Below are positions 23,880-32,723 of a DNA stretch of 51,094 nt, piece after piece. Numbering within the stretch: the stretch's first letter is position 1; each line of letters opens with the position of its first letter. Source of the DNA: Saccharopolyspora shandongensis. GTDB lineage: Bacteria; Actinomycetota; Actinomycetes; Mycobacteriales; Pseudonocardiaceae. The translations under genes and the position numbers were made by a program. Location: the NCBI RefSeq assembly GCF_900106995.1, contig NZ_FNOK01000065.1:1-51094 (forward strand), given 5' to 3'. The notes beneath the pieces were generated by a model. It was not told the DNA's origin. It was given only the letters and a program-made list of their open reading frames with translations, and searched no databases.

Positions 23880-24620
23880 ATGACAGGTCTGGATGGCAAG
23901 GTCGCGCTGGTCACCGGTGGCGGACGCGGCATCGGTGCGGCGGTCGCCGAGCGACTGGCCGCGGACGGCGCCGACGTCGCGATCACGTACAACACCTCGG
24001 CCGACCGTGCCAACGGCGTGGTCGGCAAGATCAAGGAAGCAGGCCGGCGCGGCGCCGCGTTCGCGGCCCCCGCCACCGACGCCGCGGCGGTGACCAGCGC
24101 CGTTGAGCAGACGGTCGCCGAGTTCGGCCGGCTGGACATCCTGGTCAACAACGCCGGGATCTTCCCGTGGGCCCCCATCGACGAGCTGACCCTGGAGCAG
24201 TTCGACGAGACCGTCGGCATCCACGTGCGCGCCGTGTTCGTCGCCGTGCAGGCCGCGGTCAAGCACCTGCCCGAGGGCGGCCGGATCATCAGCGTCGGCA
24301 GCAACCTCGCCGACCGGACCCCCGGCCCCGGCCTGAGCCTGTACTCGCTGAGCAAGTCGGCGCTGACCGGCTTCACCCGCGGCCTCGCCCGCGACCTCGG
24401 TCCGCGCGGCATCACGGTCAACCTGGTGAACCCGGGCTCCACCGACACCGAGATGAACCCGGCCGACGGCGAAGAGGCCGACGGCGAGCGCGCCCTGACC
24501 GCCCTGGGCCGCTACAACGATCCGGCCGACATCGCGGCGGCGGTCGCGTTCCTCGCCGGCGAGGGCGGCCGCAACATCACCGGCACCGGCATCCTCGTCG
24601 ACGGCGGCGCCAACGCCTGA
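23880..24620 (+). CDS. SDR-family oxidoreductase
   Basis: A 246-residue classical short-chain dehydrogenase/reductase. NAD(P) motif TGGGRGIG at 12-19, NNAG in VNNAGIFPWAP, catalytic Ser in IISVGSN and Tyr/Lys in YSLSKSALTGF, and the PG motif LVNPGSTDTEMNP. The C-terminus ends in the FabG-like GTGILVDGGANA. Substrate unknown. It heads an operon with the SMR exporter gene 38 bases downstream and is divergent from a TetR repressor, so substrate sensing, modification and export may be linked. Confidence 0.92.
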   Translation: MTGLDGKVALVTGGGRGIGAAVAERLAADGADVAITYNTSADRANGVVGKIKEAGRRGAAFAAPATDAAAVTSAVEQTVAEFGRLDILVNNAGIFPWAPIDELTLEQFDETVGIHVRAVFVAVQAAVKHLPEGGRIISVGSNLADRTPGPGLSLYSLSKSALTGFTRGLARDLGPRGITVNLVNPGSTDTEMNPADGEEADGERALTALGRYNDPADIAAAVAFLAGEGGRNITGTGILVDGGANA

Positions 24621-24658
24621 CGGCGTTGCTCCGACCTCCTGGAACAAGGGGAACAGCA

Positions 24659-24976
24659 ATGGCTTGGGTCATCCTCGTCGCAGCGGGCCTGCTCGAAATC
24701 GTCTGGTCGCTGGCGCTGAAGCACGCCGAGGGCATGACGCGGCTGTGGCCCGCGGTGCTGGGCATCGGCGTCGCCATGGTCAGCCTCGGCATGCTTTCGG
24801 TGGCGCTGAAGGACCTTCCCGTGGGCAGCGCCTACGCGATCTGGGTCGGCATCGGCACCGTCGGCGTCGCGGCGGTGGGGATGATCTTCCTGAGCGAGCC
24901 GGTGACGTTCTCCAGGCTGGCGTTCTTGGCACTGATAGTGGTCGGCATCGCCGGCCTCAAGTTCGTGGAGGGCTGA
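24659..24976 (+). CDS. sugE: SMR-family exporter, SugE/Gdx-like
   Basis: A 105-residue four-helix small multidrug resistance protein; Glu13 in AAGLLEIVWSLALK is the conserved proton/substrate-coupling acid. SYAIWVGIG-type sequence (GSAYAIWVGIGTVGVAAVGM) in helix 3 and the SugE-like N-terminus place it nearer the Gdx/SugE guanidinium exporters than EmrE. Functional dimers insert in dual topology. The ATG has AAGGGGAAC upstream and shares an operon with the SDR gene. No guanidine riboswitch is visible upstream, so control is probably by the divergent TetR. Confidence 0.87.
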   Translation: MAWVILVAAGLLEIVWSLALKHAEGMTRLWPAVLGIGVAMVSLGMLSVALKDLPVGSAYAIWVGIGTVGVAAVGMIFLSEPVTFSRLAFLALIVVGIAGLKFVEG

Positions 24977-25012
24977 CCGAACTTCGTTGTTCCAAACCCG
25001 TTCTGCGTAGCG

Positions 25013-25180
25013 GTGCGGGTAGCGGAACCTCAGGCGCCGCCTGGCTGTGGGATCCCCGACTTACGTATGAACCAATACGCGGCATCGGGGACTGGCCTCG
25101 CCAGGCGACACCTGAGAACCCGCGGCGGTGCGAGTTGCGTAGGTGGGCTAAGCGGCTACGCCGCTTCCAAGAACAAAACC
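25013..25180 (+). repeat. Dispersed structured element, copy 2 (168 bases)
   Basis: Inverted partner of 18695-18850. Same stems with compensatory changes: the outer arm is CTCAGGCGCCGCCTGG, the inner stem TCCCCGA/TCGGGGA, and the triloop hairpin AAGCGGC-TAC-GCCGCTT. The inner loop carries 12 extra bases (TTACGTATGAAC). It lies in the gap between the SMR gene and the redox operon. Whether it is a mobile non-autonomous element or a structured RNA is open. Confidence 0.88.
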
Positions 25181-25243
25181 CGCCCTGCCGCAACAGATCT
25201 AGAAAGGCCACTGTAGACGATCTGATTTCCTTTCCTTTCCCCG

Positions 25244-25279
25244 GAAGATGCCGCCTCGCCCGAGCGAGGCGGCATCTTC
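25244..25279. terminator. Strong hairpin, 16-bp perfect stem
   Basis: GAAGATGCCGCCTCGC (25244-25259) pairs fully with 25264-25279 around a 4-base loop, after the repeat and before the redox operon. Probable terminator insulating the two operons. Confidence 0.7.
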
Positions 25280-25299
25280 GCTTCGCGACCGGCTCCCGA

Positions 25300-25310
25300 G
25301 AACACGTGAT
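25300..25310 (+). promoter_or_regulatory. GAACACGTGAT motif upstream of the redox operon
   Basis: An exact copy of the 11-mer at 7698 and 19347, about 90-97 bases before the ATG of the FAD oxidoreductase gene. Confidence 0.45.
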
Positions 25311-25396
25311 GTCGCGGCCGGGCCGGGCGAAGCATGCTGGGATCCGGCTGCCGCAAGGAGAACCAGACGCCGGCAAACGGCTGGAGGAGCGGAAAG

Positions 25397-26512
25397 ATGG
25401 CTGAGCACAAGAGGGAACTGGACATCGCGGTGATCGGGGCCGGGGTACTCGGGTTGTCCACCACGGAGGCCCTGCTGCGGCGGGGCGCGAACGTGAAGTG
25501 CTTCGACGGCCGCCGGCCCGGGTCGGGCCAGTCGGGCGGGCTGTCCCGCACCTTCCGGCACCGGCACGACGATCCGCACATCGTCGACCTGGCCGCCCGC
25601 GGCCTGGCCGGCTACCGCGAGTGGGAGCGCCGCTCCGGCGTCGAGATGGTGGGCACCGAGGGCTGCGCGTACCTGGGCACCACCCCCGCCGACACCACCG
25701 GCCTGAAGACCCACCAGGTGCCGCACCACTACGCGCCGGCGGCCGACCGCGCGGAGGTGTTCGGCGCGCTCGGGCCGATCGACGGCCCGCTGCTGGTCGA
25801 CCCGACCGCCGGGGCGCTCCGCGTCAACCACGTGATCGAGACGCTGACCGACTGGGTCGGCGACCACATCATCGCCAACGACATCCACAGCCTCCTGGTG
25901 CTCGACAACGGGAAGGTCGAGTTCCAGACCGCCGACGCGATCTACCACGCGCGGCACGTCGTGCTCTGCGCCGGCGTCGACACGCCGCGCCTGGCGGCCC
26001 GCCTCGGCTGGGACATCCCGCTGGACTGCGCGCTGCACGCCCGCCCGCACTACCGGATCCGCGAGGAGCTGCGCGGCGCGCCGACGCCGTGCTGGGTGGA
26101 CAAGTCCGGCCAGTTCGGCGAGATGGTGTACGGCTCGGTGATCCCCTACACCGACCAGTACGTGCTGGGCCTCATCGGCGACGGCGTCGACGTGCCGTTC
26201 GACGCCCGCGGCGCGCTGACCGGCGAGGAAGGCATGGAGGACCACGTCCGCCGGGTCACCGGCTACGTCGAGCGCGCCCTGCCGGGGCTGATCCCGGAGC
26301 CGATCGGGGTGCGGGTGTGCATCATGAGCAAACTGCCCGCGGGCAGCGACGCGCTGCGCGCCTGGCACGCCCCCGGAGTCACCGCGATCGCCGGCCACAA
26401 CCTGTTCAAGTTCGCCCCGGAGCTGGGCGAACTGCTCGCGGACTCGGCGGTGCAGGACCGGCTCCCGGCGGACCTGGAGCTCGCCGGGGCACGCGCGCTG
26501 GGGGCGGCGTGA
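25397..26512 (+). CDS. DAO-family FAD-dependent amine oxidoreductase
   Basis: A 371-residue D-amino-acid-oxidase-fold flavoprotein close to the sarcosine oxidase/N-methyltryptophan oxidase (MSOX/SolA) group. The FAD Rossmann motif VIGAGVLGLSTTEALLRRGA is at 11-30; GLSRTFRH follows, where MSOX-type enzymes have SRxxR. Near the C-terminus HAPGVTAIAGHNLFKFAPELGE is the second FAD region. The family attaches FAD through a late Cys that I do not see here. ATG 25397 is behind GGAGGAG. The next gene overlaps by 4 bp (GTGA). An amine or imino acid substrate is likely; a link to the aminobenzoate pathway is speculative. Confidence 0.82.
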   Translation: MAEHKRELDIAVIGAGVLGLSTTEALLRRGANVKCFDGRRPGSGQSGGLSRTFRHRHDDPHIVDLAARGLAGYREWERRSGVEMVGTEGCAYLGTTPADTTGLKTHQVPHHYAPAADRAEVFGALGPIDGPLLVDPTAGALRVNHVIETLTDWVGDHIIANDIHSLLVLDNGKVEFQTADAIYHARHVVLCAGVDTPRLAARLGWDIPLDCALHARPHYRIREELRGAPTPCWVDKSGQFGEMVYGSVIPYTDQYVLGLIGDGVDVPFDARGALTGEEGMEDHVRRVTGYVERALPGLIPEPIGVRVCIMSKLPAGSDALRAWHAPGVTAIAGHNLFKFAPELGELLADSAVQDRLPADLELAGARALGAA

Positions 26513-27366
26513 GCGGGCCGGTCATCGCCGTCGCGGGCGCATCGGGCGTCGCCGGGCGCGCGGTGACGCGGGAACTCGTGCGGCTCGGCCACCGCCCGCG
26601 CACGCTGGTGCGCCCCGGCTCGCCGAACCGCGCGCCCGACGCGGCTGTCGTCGAGTGCGATCTCACCGACCGCGCGTCGACGCTGACCGCGCTGCGCGGC
26701 GTGGACCGGTTGTTGATGCTCACCCCGTTCCACCCGGAACAGCTCGTGCTGCAACGGAATCTCATCTCGGCCAGCGGCGAAGCGGGAGTGAGCCGGGTGG
26801 TGAAGCTGTCGGCGCTCGGAGCTCAGCGCGGGGCCGAGTCGAGCATCCACCACCAGCACGGCGTCGGCGACGACGAGCTGCGCGCCGCGGGCATTCCGCA
26901 CGCGGTGCTGCGCCCCAACGCTTTCATGCAGAACGCGCTGCAATGGCTGCCGACCATCCGGGCGCGCGACGCGATCGTGCTGCCGGTCGGGGCGGCGCGG
27001 GTCAGCATGATCGACGTCGAGGACATCGGCCTCGCGGCGGCGAGCCTGCTGACCGCGGACGCGGCGGCCGGGGACTACGACCTCACCGGGCCGGAAGCCC
27101 TCGACTACCGGGAGGTGGCCGAGATCCTGTCCGAAGTGGCCGGACGCCCGATCCGGCACGTGGACGCCGCGCCCACCGAGGTCGCGGCGGCCATGCGATC
27201 GGCGGGAGTGCCCGAGTGGGCGGTGGCGGCGCGCCTCCAGCTCTACGCCACCTACCGGGCCGGCGAAGCCGAGGCGGTGACGACGGCGATCGCCGACATC
27301 ACCGGCCGACCGCCGCGCGACTACCGGTCGTTCGCCGCCGGACTCGCCGAGCAACTGCGGAACTGA
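26509..27366 (+). CDS. NmrA-like NAD(P)-binding protein
   Basis: A 285-residue atypical SDR of the NmrA/TMR type: nucleotide motif VAGASGVAGRAV, the VVKLSALGA strand, then LRPNAFMQNALQW and a C-terminal substrate domain with LTGPEALDYREVAEILS. Some family members are redox sensors, others quinone or NAD(P)H reductases. GTG start overlapping the upstream stop; 10 bases before the next gene. It keeps the full length that the related broken gene at 14315 has lost. Confidence 0.85.
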   Translation: MSGPVIAVAGASGVAGRAVTRELVRLGHRPRTLVRPGSPNRAPDAAVVECDLTDRASTLTALRGVDRLLMLTPFHPEQLVLQRNLISASGEAGVSRVVKLSALGAQRGAESSIHHQHGVGDDELRAAGIPHAVLRPNAFMQNALQWLPTIRARDAIVLPVGAARVSMIDVEDIGLAAASLLTADAAAGDYDLTGPEALDYREVAEILSEVAGRPIRHVDAAPTEVAAAMRSAGVPEWAVAARLQLYATYRAGEAEAVTTAIADITGRPPRDYRSFAAGLAEQLRN

Positions 27367-27376
27367 AGGGGAACCG

Positions 27377-28243
27377 ATGCACGTATTCGCCATCGGGGCC
27401 AGCGGGATCCTGGGCAGCCACCTCGTCCCGATGCTGCTGCGCCGCGGACACGACGTGACCGCCATGGCGCCCGGCGACCGCCTCGACCGCCTGCCGGAAG
27501 AAGCCCGCCGAATCCGGGCCTCGCTGCTCGACCCGGTCGCCGGCCGACTGCTGGCGACGGAGTTCAAAGACGTCGACGCGGTGGTCAACGCGGCCACCGC
27601 GGTCCCGCCCACCGCGGGCAGCTGGGCGTTGAACACGGCGCTGCGCAGCACCGGAACCGCGGTGGTGACCGACGCGCTGCAGGAAGCCGGGGTGCGGCGC
27701 TTCGTCCAGATGAGCATCACGATGGCCTACGCCGACGGCGGCGACACCCCGCTGACCGAGGCGGCGCCCTTCGACAACCGGCCAGAACGGACGACGATCG
27801 TCGCCCCGGTCCAGGCGATGGAGGCCACGGTCCGCGAACTGCCCGCCGACGAGATCGCGTGGAGCATCCTGCGCGGCGGACGCTTCGTGGGCCCCGCGAC
27901 GGTGCAGGACCAGCAGCGGGCCCGGCTGCGCGCCGGGCGGCTGCCCATCCCGGGCGACGGGCGTTCGTGGGCGGCGATGGTGCACGCGCGGGACTACGCG
28001 GAGGCGGTGGTCGGTGCGCTGGAACGGGGCTGCACGGGCGAGACGCTGAACATCGCCGACGAGCCCGTCCGGGTCGCGGACTACTACCGCGAGCTGGCGC
28101 GCGCGGACGGCAGCCCGGCACCAGGGCAGGCTCCGGAGGAGACGGCCGAACCATCGCACCGCGTCAGCAGCGAAGCGGCGCGGCGCCTCCTCGACTGGGC
28201 CCCGGTGCACGGCATCTGGCCGGTGCGCGGCGGGGAGCGGTGA
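27377..28243 (+). CDS. NAD-dependent epimerase/dehydratase-like protein
   Basis: A 288-residue extended or atypical SDR with an N-terminal GASGILGSHLV nucleotide motif, a VVNAATAVPP strand and a WSILRGGRFVGP segment. The usual YxxxK is not obvious: the position reads IVAPVQAMEA, so catalysis may be altered or absent. Third gene of the redox operon, behind AAGGGGAACC. Its TGA stop is also the first three bases of a TGACAGGAAGGTTCCC repeat, so the first repeat copy supplies the gene's stop codon. Confidence 0.8.
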   Translation: MHVFAIGASGILGSHLVPMLLRRGHDVTAMAPGDRLDRLPEEARRIRASLLDPVAGRLLATEFKDVDAVVNAATAVPPTAGSWALNTALRSTGTAVVTDALQEAGVRRFVQMSITMAYADGGDTPLTEAAPFDNRPERTTIVAPVQAMEATVRELPADEIAWSILRGGRFVGPATVQDQQRARLRAGRLPIPGDGRSWAAMVHARDYAEAVVGALERGCTGETLNIADEPVRVADYYRELARADGSPAPGQAPEETAEPSHRVSSEAARRLLDWAPVHGIWPVRGGER

Positions 28244-28635
28244 CAGGAAGGTTCCCATCCTCGCACCAGAGCCGACGGCCAGAAGGCTCCACGAAAGGCG
28301 CCCGGTGGCTCACCGGTGACAGGAAGGTTCCCATGCTCGCGCTGCGGGTCCGTGGTGGCAGAAAACTTCCCATCCACACACCGGGCCCAGTGCGATCGGG
28401 CAGTGACAGGAAAGTTCCCATCCACGCACGGCTGCGCTGAGCGGTGCTGACAGGAAAGTTCCCATGCTCGCGCTGCGCGCCCGGTGGCAGAAAAGTTCCC
28501 ATCCGCACGCCACCGGCCCCAGTGCGATCAGGCAGTGACAGGAAAGTTCCCATCCACTCACCGCAGGATCCGGCTCGGTGACAGGAAGGTTCCCACGCTC
28601 GCACCGCACGGCCCGGTGGTGACAGGAAGGTTCCC
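28241..28635 (+). repeat. Array of nine TGACAGGAAGGTTCCC repeats
   Basis: Copies start at 28241, 28317, 28356, 28404, 28448, 28485, 28536, 28579 and 28620, all in the same orientation, spaced 37-76 bases. Two are TGGCAGAAAA-type variants (28356, 28485). Spacers are GC-rich and partly alike; the block around 28356-28419 is largely repeated at 28485-28551. The array fills the convergent gap between the redox operon and sdaA. Confidence 0.95.
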
Positions 28636-28660
28636 ATGCACTCACCGGGCGTGCGGCGGG

Positions 28661-30016
<1,356 letters not shown>

Positions 30017-30045
30017 TGACCGTCTCCTCCCTCGCCTATTCCCCG

Positions 30046-30417
30046 CTACTCCGCGATCACCGCGGCGTACTGCTCGGCGGTGAGCAGAGCACTGGTGTCG
30101 GAGGTGCGCACCTCCAGCAGCCAGCCCTCGCCGTAGGGCTCGGAGTTGACCAGCGCCGGGTCGTCCACGACGGACTCGTTGATCGCGACGACCTCGCCGG
30201 TGACCGGCGCGAACAGGTCGCTGACGGACTTGGTGGACTCCAGTTCGCCGCAGGGCTTGCCCGCCTCGATCTGCTCCCCCACCTCGGGCAGCTGCACGAA
30301 GACGATGTCGCCGAGCGCGTCCGCGGCGTGCTGGGTGATGCCGATCCGGACCAGCTCGTCGCGGTCCTCGATCCACTCGTGCTCTTCGGTGTAGCGCAGG
30401 TTCGCAGGCAGCGACAT
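30046..30417 (-). CDS. gcvH: Glycine cleavage system H protein
   Basis: A 123-residue lipoyl carrier that shuttles the aminomethyl group between the P, T and L proteins of glycine cleavage. The lipoylated lysine is Lys63 in GELESTKSVSDLFAPVTGEV. ATG 30417 (GGAG upstream) begins the standard MSLPANLRYTEEHEW; a TTG 15 bases earlier is not needed. The gcvT and gcvP genes are not in this window. It is the first gene after the glycine riboswitch and is followed by sdaA. Confidence 0.96.
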   Translation of the reverse strand: MSLPANLRYTEEHEWIEDRDELVRIGITQHAADALGDIVFVQLPEVGEQIEAGKPCGELESTKSVSDLFAPVTGEVVAINESVVDDPALVNSEPYGEGWLLEVRTSDTSALLTAEQYAAVIAE

Positions 30418-30471
30418 GTCGGGAGGCTCCAAGGCTTTCGGGGGCAGGGATGCCCGAGTGGGGTTGGGCCT

Positions 30472-30661
30472 CCCCCTCTGTTTCGGAACCTGAGAGCTTC
30501 GCCGCGGTTTCTCGCGGCTTGCACCGTGGGTGGAGCGTCAGCGATGACGCGCGCTTTCCAGAGTTGCCTCGCCCGAACGGTCATGGGTGCCTGAGAGTTT
30601 GTGGGGAGTCTTGCTCCTTCGGCGCCCTGACGGCTCTGTGCGAGCCATCAAGGTCTCTCCC
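30472..30661 (-). promoter_or_regulatory. Tandem glycine riboswitch (gcvT element)
   Basis: Reading the reverse strand from 30661, the first aptamer shows GGGAGAGACC, GCGCCGAAGGAGCAA and ACTCTCAGGCACCC (ends near 30585). The second runs from CTGGAAAGCG (30561) through ACGGTGCAAGCCGCG to GAAGCTCTCAGGTTCC and CAGAGGGGG (30472). Order and spacing match the two-aptamer gcvT riboswitch, which binds glycine and turns on glycine-use genes. The 54 bases between it and the gcvH ATG (GGGGGAGGCCCAACCCCACTC region) can form a GC-rich expression platform. Confidence 0.95.
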
Positions 30662-30784
30662 GCACGGGGTCGACGGCCGGTATGCGATTGTCGATGTGCT
30701 CAGCAACGATAAACGGGCCAGCCCTGGTGTCAATGCCCTCCCCCACCTGACTGGCGGCGGCCCGAAGCACTCAGGAGGCCGGTG

Positions 30785-32344
30785 ATGCTGGACATCCGGG
30801 CGCTGGTCGAGCGGGTCGGCCCGACGCTCCTGCGCACCGTGGTCAGCCCGGAGCCGACGGTCTGCGTCGGGGACGTCGTCATCGCCGAACCCGATGAGCC
30901 GCCGACCGCGGCGGGCGGCGACCTCGTGCTGGGCGTGGCGGTCGCGGATCGCGAGCAGGCGGAGCGGCTGGCGAGGGCCTGCGGCGCGCAGGGCGCGGCA
31001 GCGGTGCTGCTCAAGCCGCCGATCTCGGCGGACGACGCGGTGGCCGCGGCGGCCGAGGAAGCCGGGGTGGCGTTGGTGGAGGTCCGGCCGGGGACCGGCT
31101 GGGCGCAGCTGGTGTGGCTGATCCGGGCGGCCCTGGGCGGGACCGGCATCGAGGAGGCCGACGCGCGCGGCGGCACCGGGGTCGGCGACCTGTTCCGCCT
31201 CGCCGACGCGGTGGCCGACGTGGTGGACGCGCCGGTCACGATCGAGGACGCGCACTCCCAGGTCCTGGCCTACTCCGCCCGGCAGGACCTGACCGACCCG
31301 GCGCGGGTGTCGACGATCATGGGCCGGAAGCAGCCCGACGAGGTGCTCGCCAAGTTCCGGGCCCGCGGCACGTTCCGCCAGCTCAGCAAGGGCAGTTCGG
31401 CGATCTTCGTGCCCGCCCAGCAGGACGGCACCCTGCCCCGCCTGGTGGTGCCCATCCGGATGGGCGGCGAGCTGCTCGGATCGATGTGGGCCGTGGTGCC
31501 CGGAGAGGTCTCCGAGGAGCGCTCCACCGCGTTCGCCGACACCGCGCCGCTGGTCGCGCTGCAGCTGCTGCGGTGGCGGGCGGTGGCGGATGCCGAACGC
31601 CGCCGGTCCGCGGAGCAGGTGCGGCTGCTGCTGGAGGGGGGCGAGGGCTGGCGGGTGGCCGTGAACGAGCTGGCGGTGCCCAACGAGGCGCATCGGGTCG
31701 TCGCGATCGAAATGCCGTCGTCCGCCGGGCCGGCGGAGGGGCACCGGCTGGCGATGTGGGAGTGGATCACGCGCGGGATCGGTCGGCGCCCGCTGGTCAC
31801 CGAGATCGGCACCATGCTCTACGCCCTGGTGCCGGACCGGGCGGGCGCGGGCGGCTGGCCGGACCTGCGGGAAGCGCTCATGTCCCACGACGCTGCGCCG
31901 CGCCCGCTGATCGCGGTGGGCAACCCGGTGGCGGTCGCCGACCTCCCCCAGTCACGCGCGCAGGCCGAGGAGCTGGTGGGCCTGCTGCGCACCGGCCAGC
32001 TGCGCGACCGGGTGGCGGTGTACGAGAACAACTGGCACTTGGTGGTGCTCAGCCGGATGGCCGGCGCGTCGACGGACGCGGGCGTCGGCTCCCTGGGCCC
32101 GCTGCCGGTGCTGCGCGAGCACGACCGAACGCAGGGCACCGAATACCTGGCCACCCTCCACGCGTGGCTGCGCCACCCGGGCGACCCGCGGCAGGCGAGC
32201 CGGGAGCTGCGCGTGCACCCGAACACCTTCCGCTACCGGATGAAGCGCCTCACCCAGCTCGTGGACATAGACCTGGAAAGCCCCAACGTCCGCGCAGCGC
32301 TATTCGTGCAACTCCTCGCCGACCGCTGGGCCCAACACGGCTGA
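30785..32344 (+). CDS. PucR-family transcriptional regulator (AdeR-like)
   Basis: A 519-residue PucR-type regulator: an N-terminal purine-catabolism/ligand domain (about 1-130), a GGDEF-like middle domain, and the C-terminal PucR HTH_30 (HPGDPRQASRELRVHPNTFRYRMKRL). ATG 30785 lies behind AGGAGG. It is immediately upstream of alanine dehydrogenase on the same strand. In Bacillus, AdeR of this family activates ald, so control of the downstream ald gene is a reasonable inference. A five-copy repeat cluster separates the two genes. Confidence 0.88.
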   Translation: MLDIRALVERVGPTLLRTVVSPEPTVCVGDVVIAEPDEPPTAAGGDLVLGVAVADREQAERLARACGAQGAAAVLLKPPISADDAVAAAAEEAGVALVEVRPGTGWAQLVWLIRAALGGTGIEEADARGGTGVGDLFRLADAVADVVDAPVTIEDAHSQVLAYSARQDLTDPARVSTIMGRKQPDEVLAKFRARGTFRQLSKGSSAIFVPAQQDGTLPRLVVPIRMGGELLGSMWAVVPGEVSEERSTAFADTAPLVALQLLRWRAVADAERRRSAEQVRLLLEGGEGWRVAVNELAVPNEAHRVVAIEMPSSAGPAEGHRLAMWEWITRGIGRRPLVTEIGTMLYALVPDRAGAGGWPDLREALMSHDAAPRPLIAVGNPVAVADLPQSRAQAEELVGLLRTGQLRDRVAVYENNWHLVVLSRMAGASTDAGVGSLGPLPVLREHDRTQGTEYLATLHAWLRHPGDPRQASRELRVHPNTFRYRMKRLTQLVDIDLESPNVRAALFVQLLADRWAQHG

Positions 32345-32350
32345 CAGCAA

Positions 32351-32550
32351 GGGAACCTTCCTGTCACCCCACACCAGCCGAGCCGCACCCCCCGGCGGCT
32401 GCGAGCAGGGGAACCTTCCTGTCACCGCCAGGCCCGGGATGCACCCCCGGTGACGTGCGGAAGGGAACCTTCCTGCCACCGGATGACAGGAAGGTTCCCT
32501 TGCTTTCACCGGCCGCTCGGGTGGCTGCGAGCAAGGGAACCTTTCTGTCA
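32351..32550. repeat. Five 16-bp repeats between the PucR gene and ald
   Basis: Forward copies at 32351, 32408, 32463 and 32535, and one reverse copy at 32484. The 32463/32484 pair forms an 18-bp stem (32461-32478 with 32484-32501, one C-A mismatch, 5-base loop), a likely terminator for the PucR gene. Confidence 0.92.
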
Positions 32551-32723
32551 CTCCGGTGTCCTCGCTGCGCCGTTTCGGCCCCTGTGGGTGCGCGGGCTTC
32601 GCCGCCGCAGGCTTTGTGCTGCGAGCACAATGCGCGCGGGGCAATCTCATCCTGCAGGAATGATGCGTCCCCTTCGGCGGCAGCGGATCGTGGTGCGCAA
32701 CAAGGAGACGAAAGGATTCCGCC

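Noticed and set aside
23126..24448. Long TetR fusion reading from 24448
   Set aside because: The upstream half is the antisense shadow of the SDR gene. A good ribosome site and the canonical TetR start are at 23764.
28241..28635. CRISPR array
   Set aside because: The regular-looking repeats are only 16 bp and vary. Spacers differ in length (about 21-60) and resemble one another, and no cas gene is near. The same repeat occurs in both orientations across many gaps.
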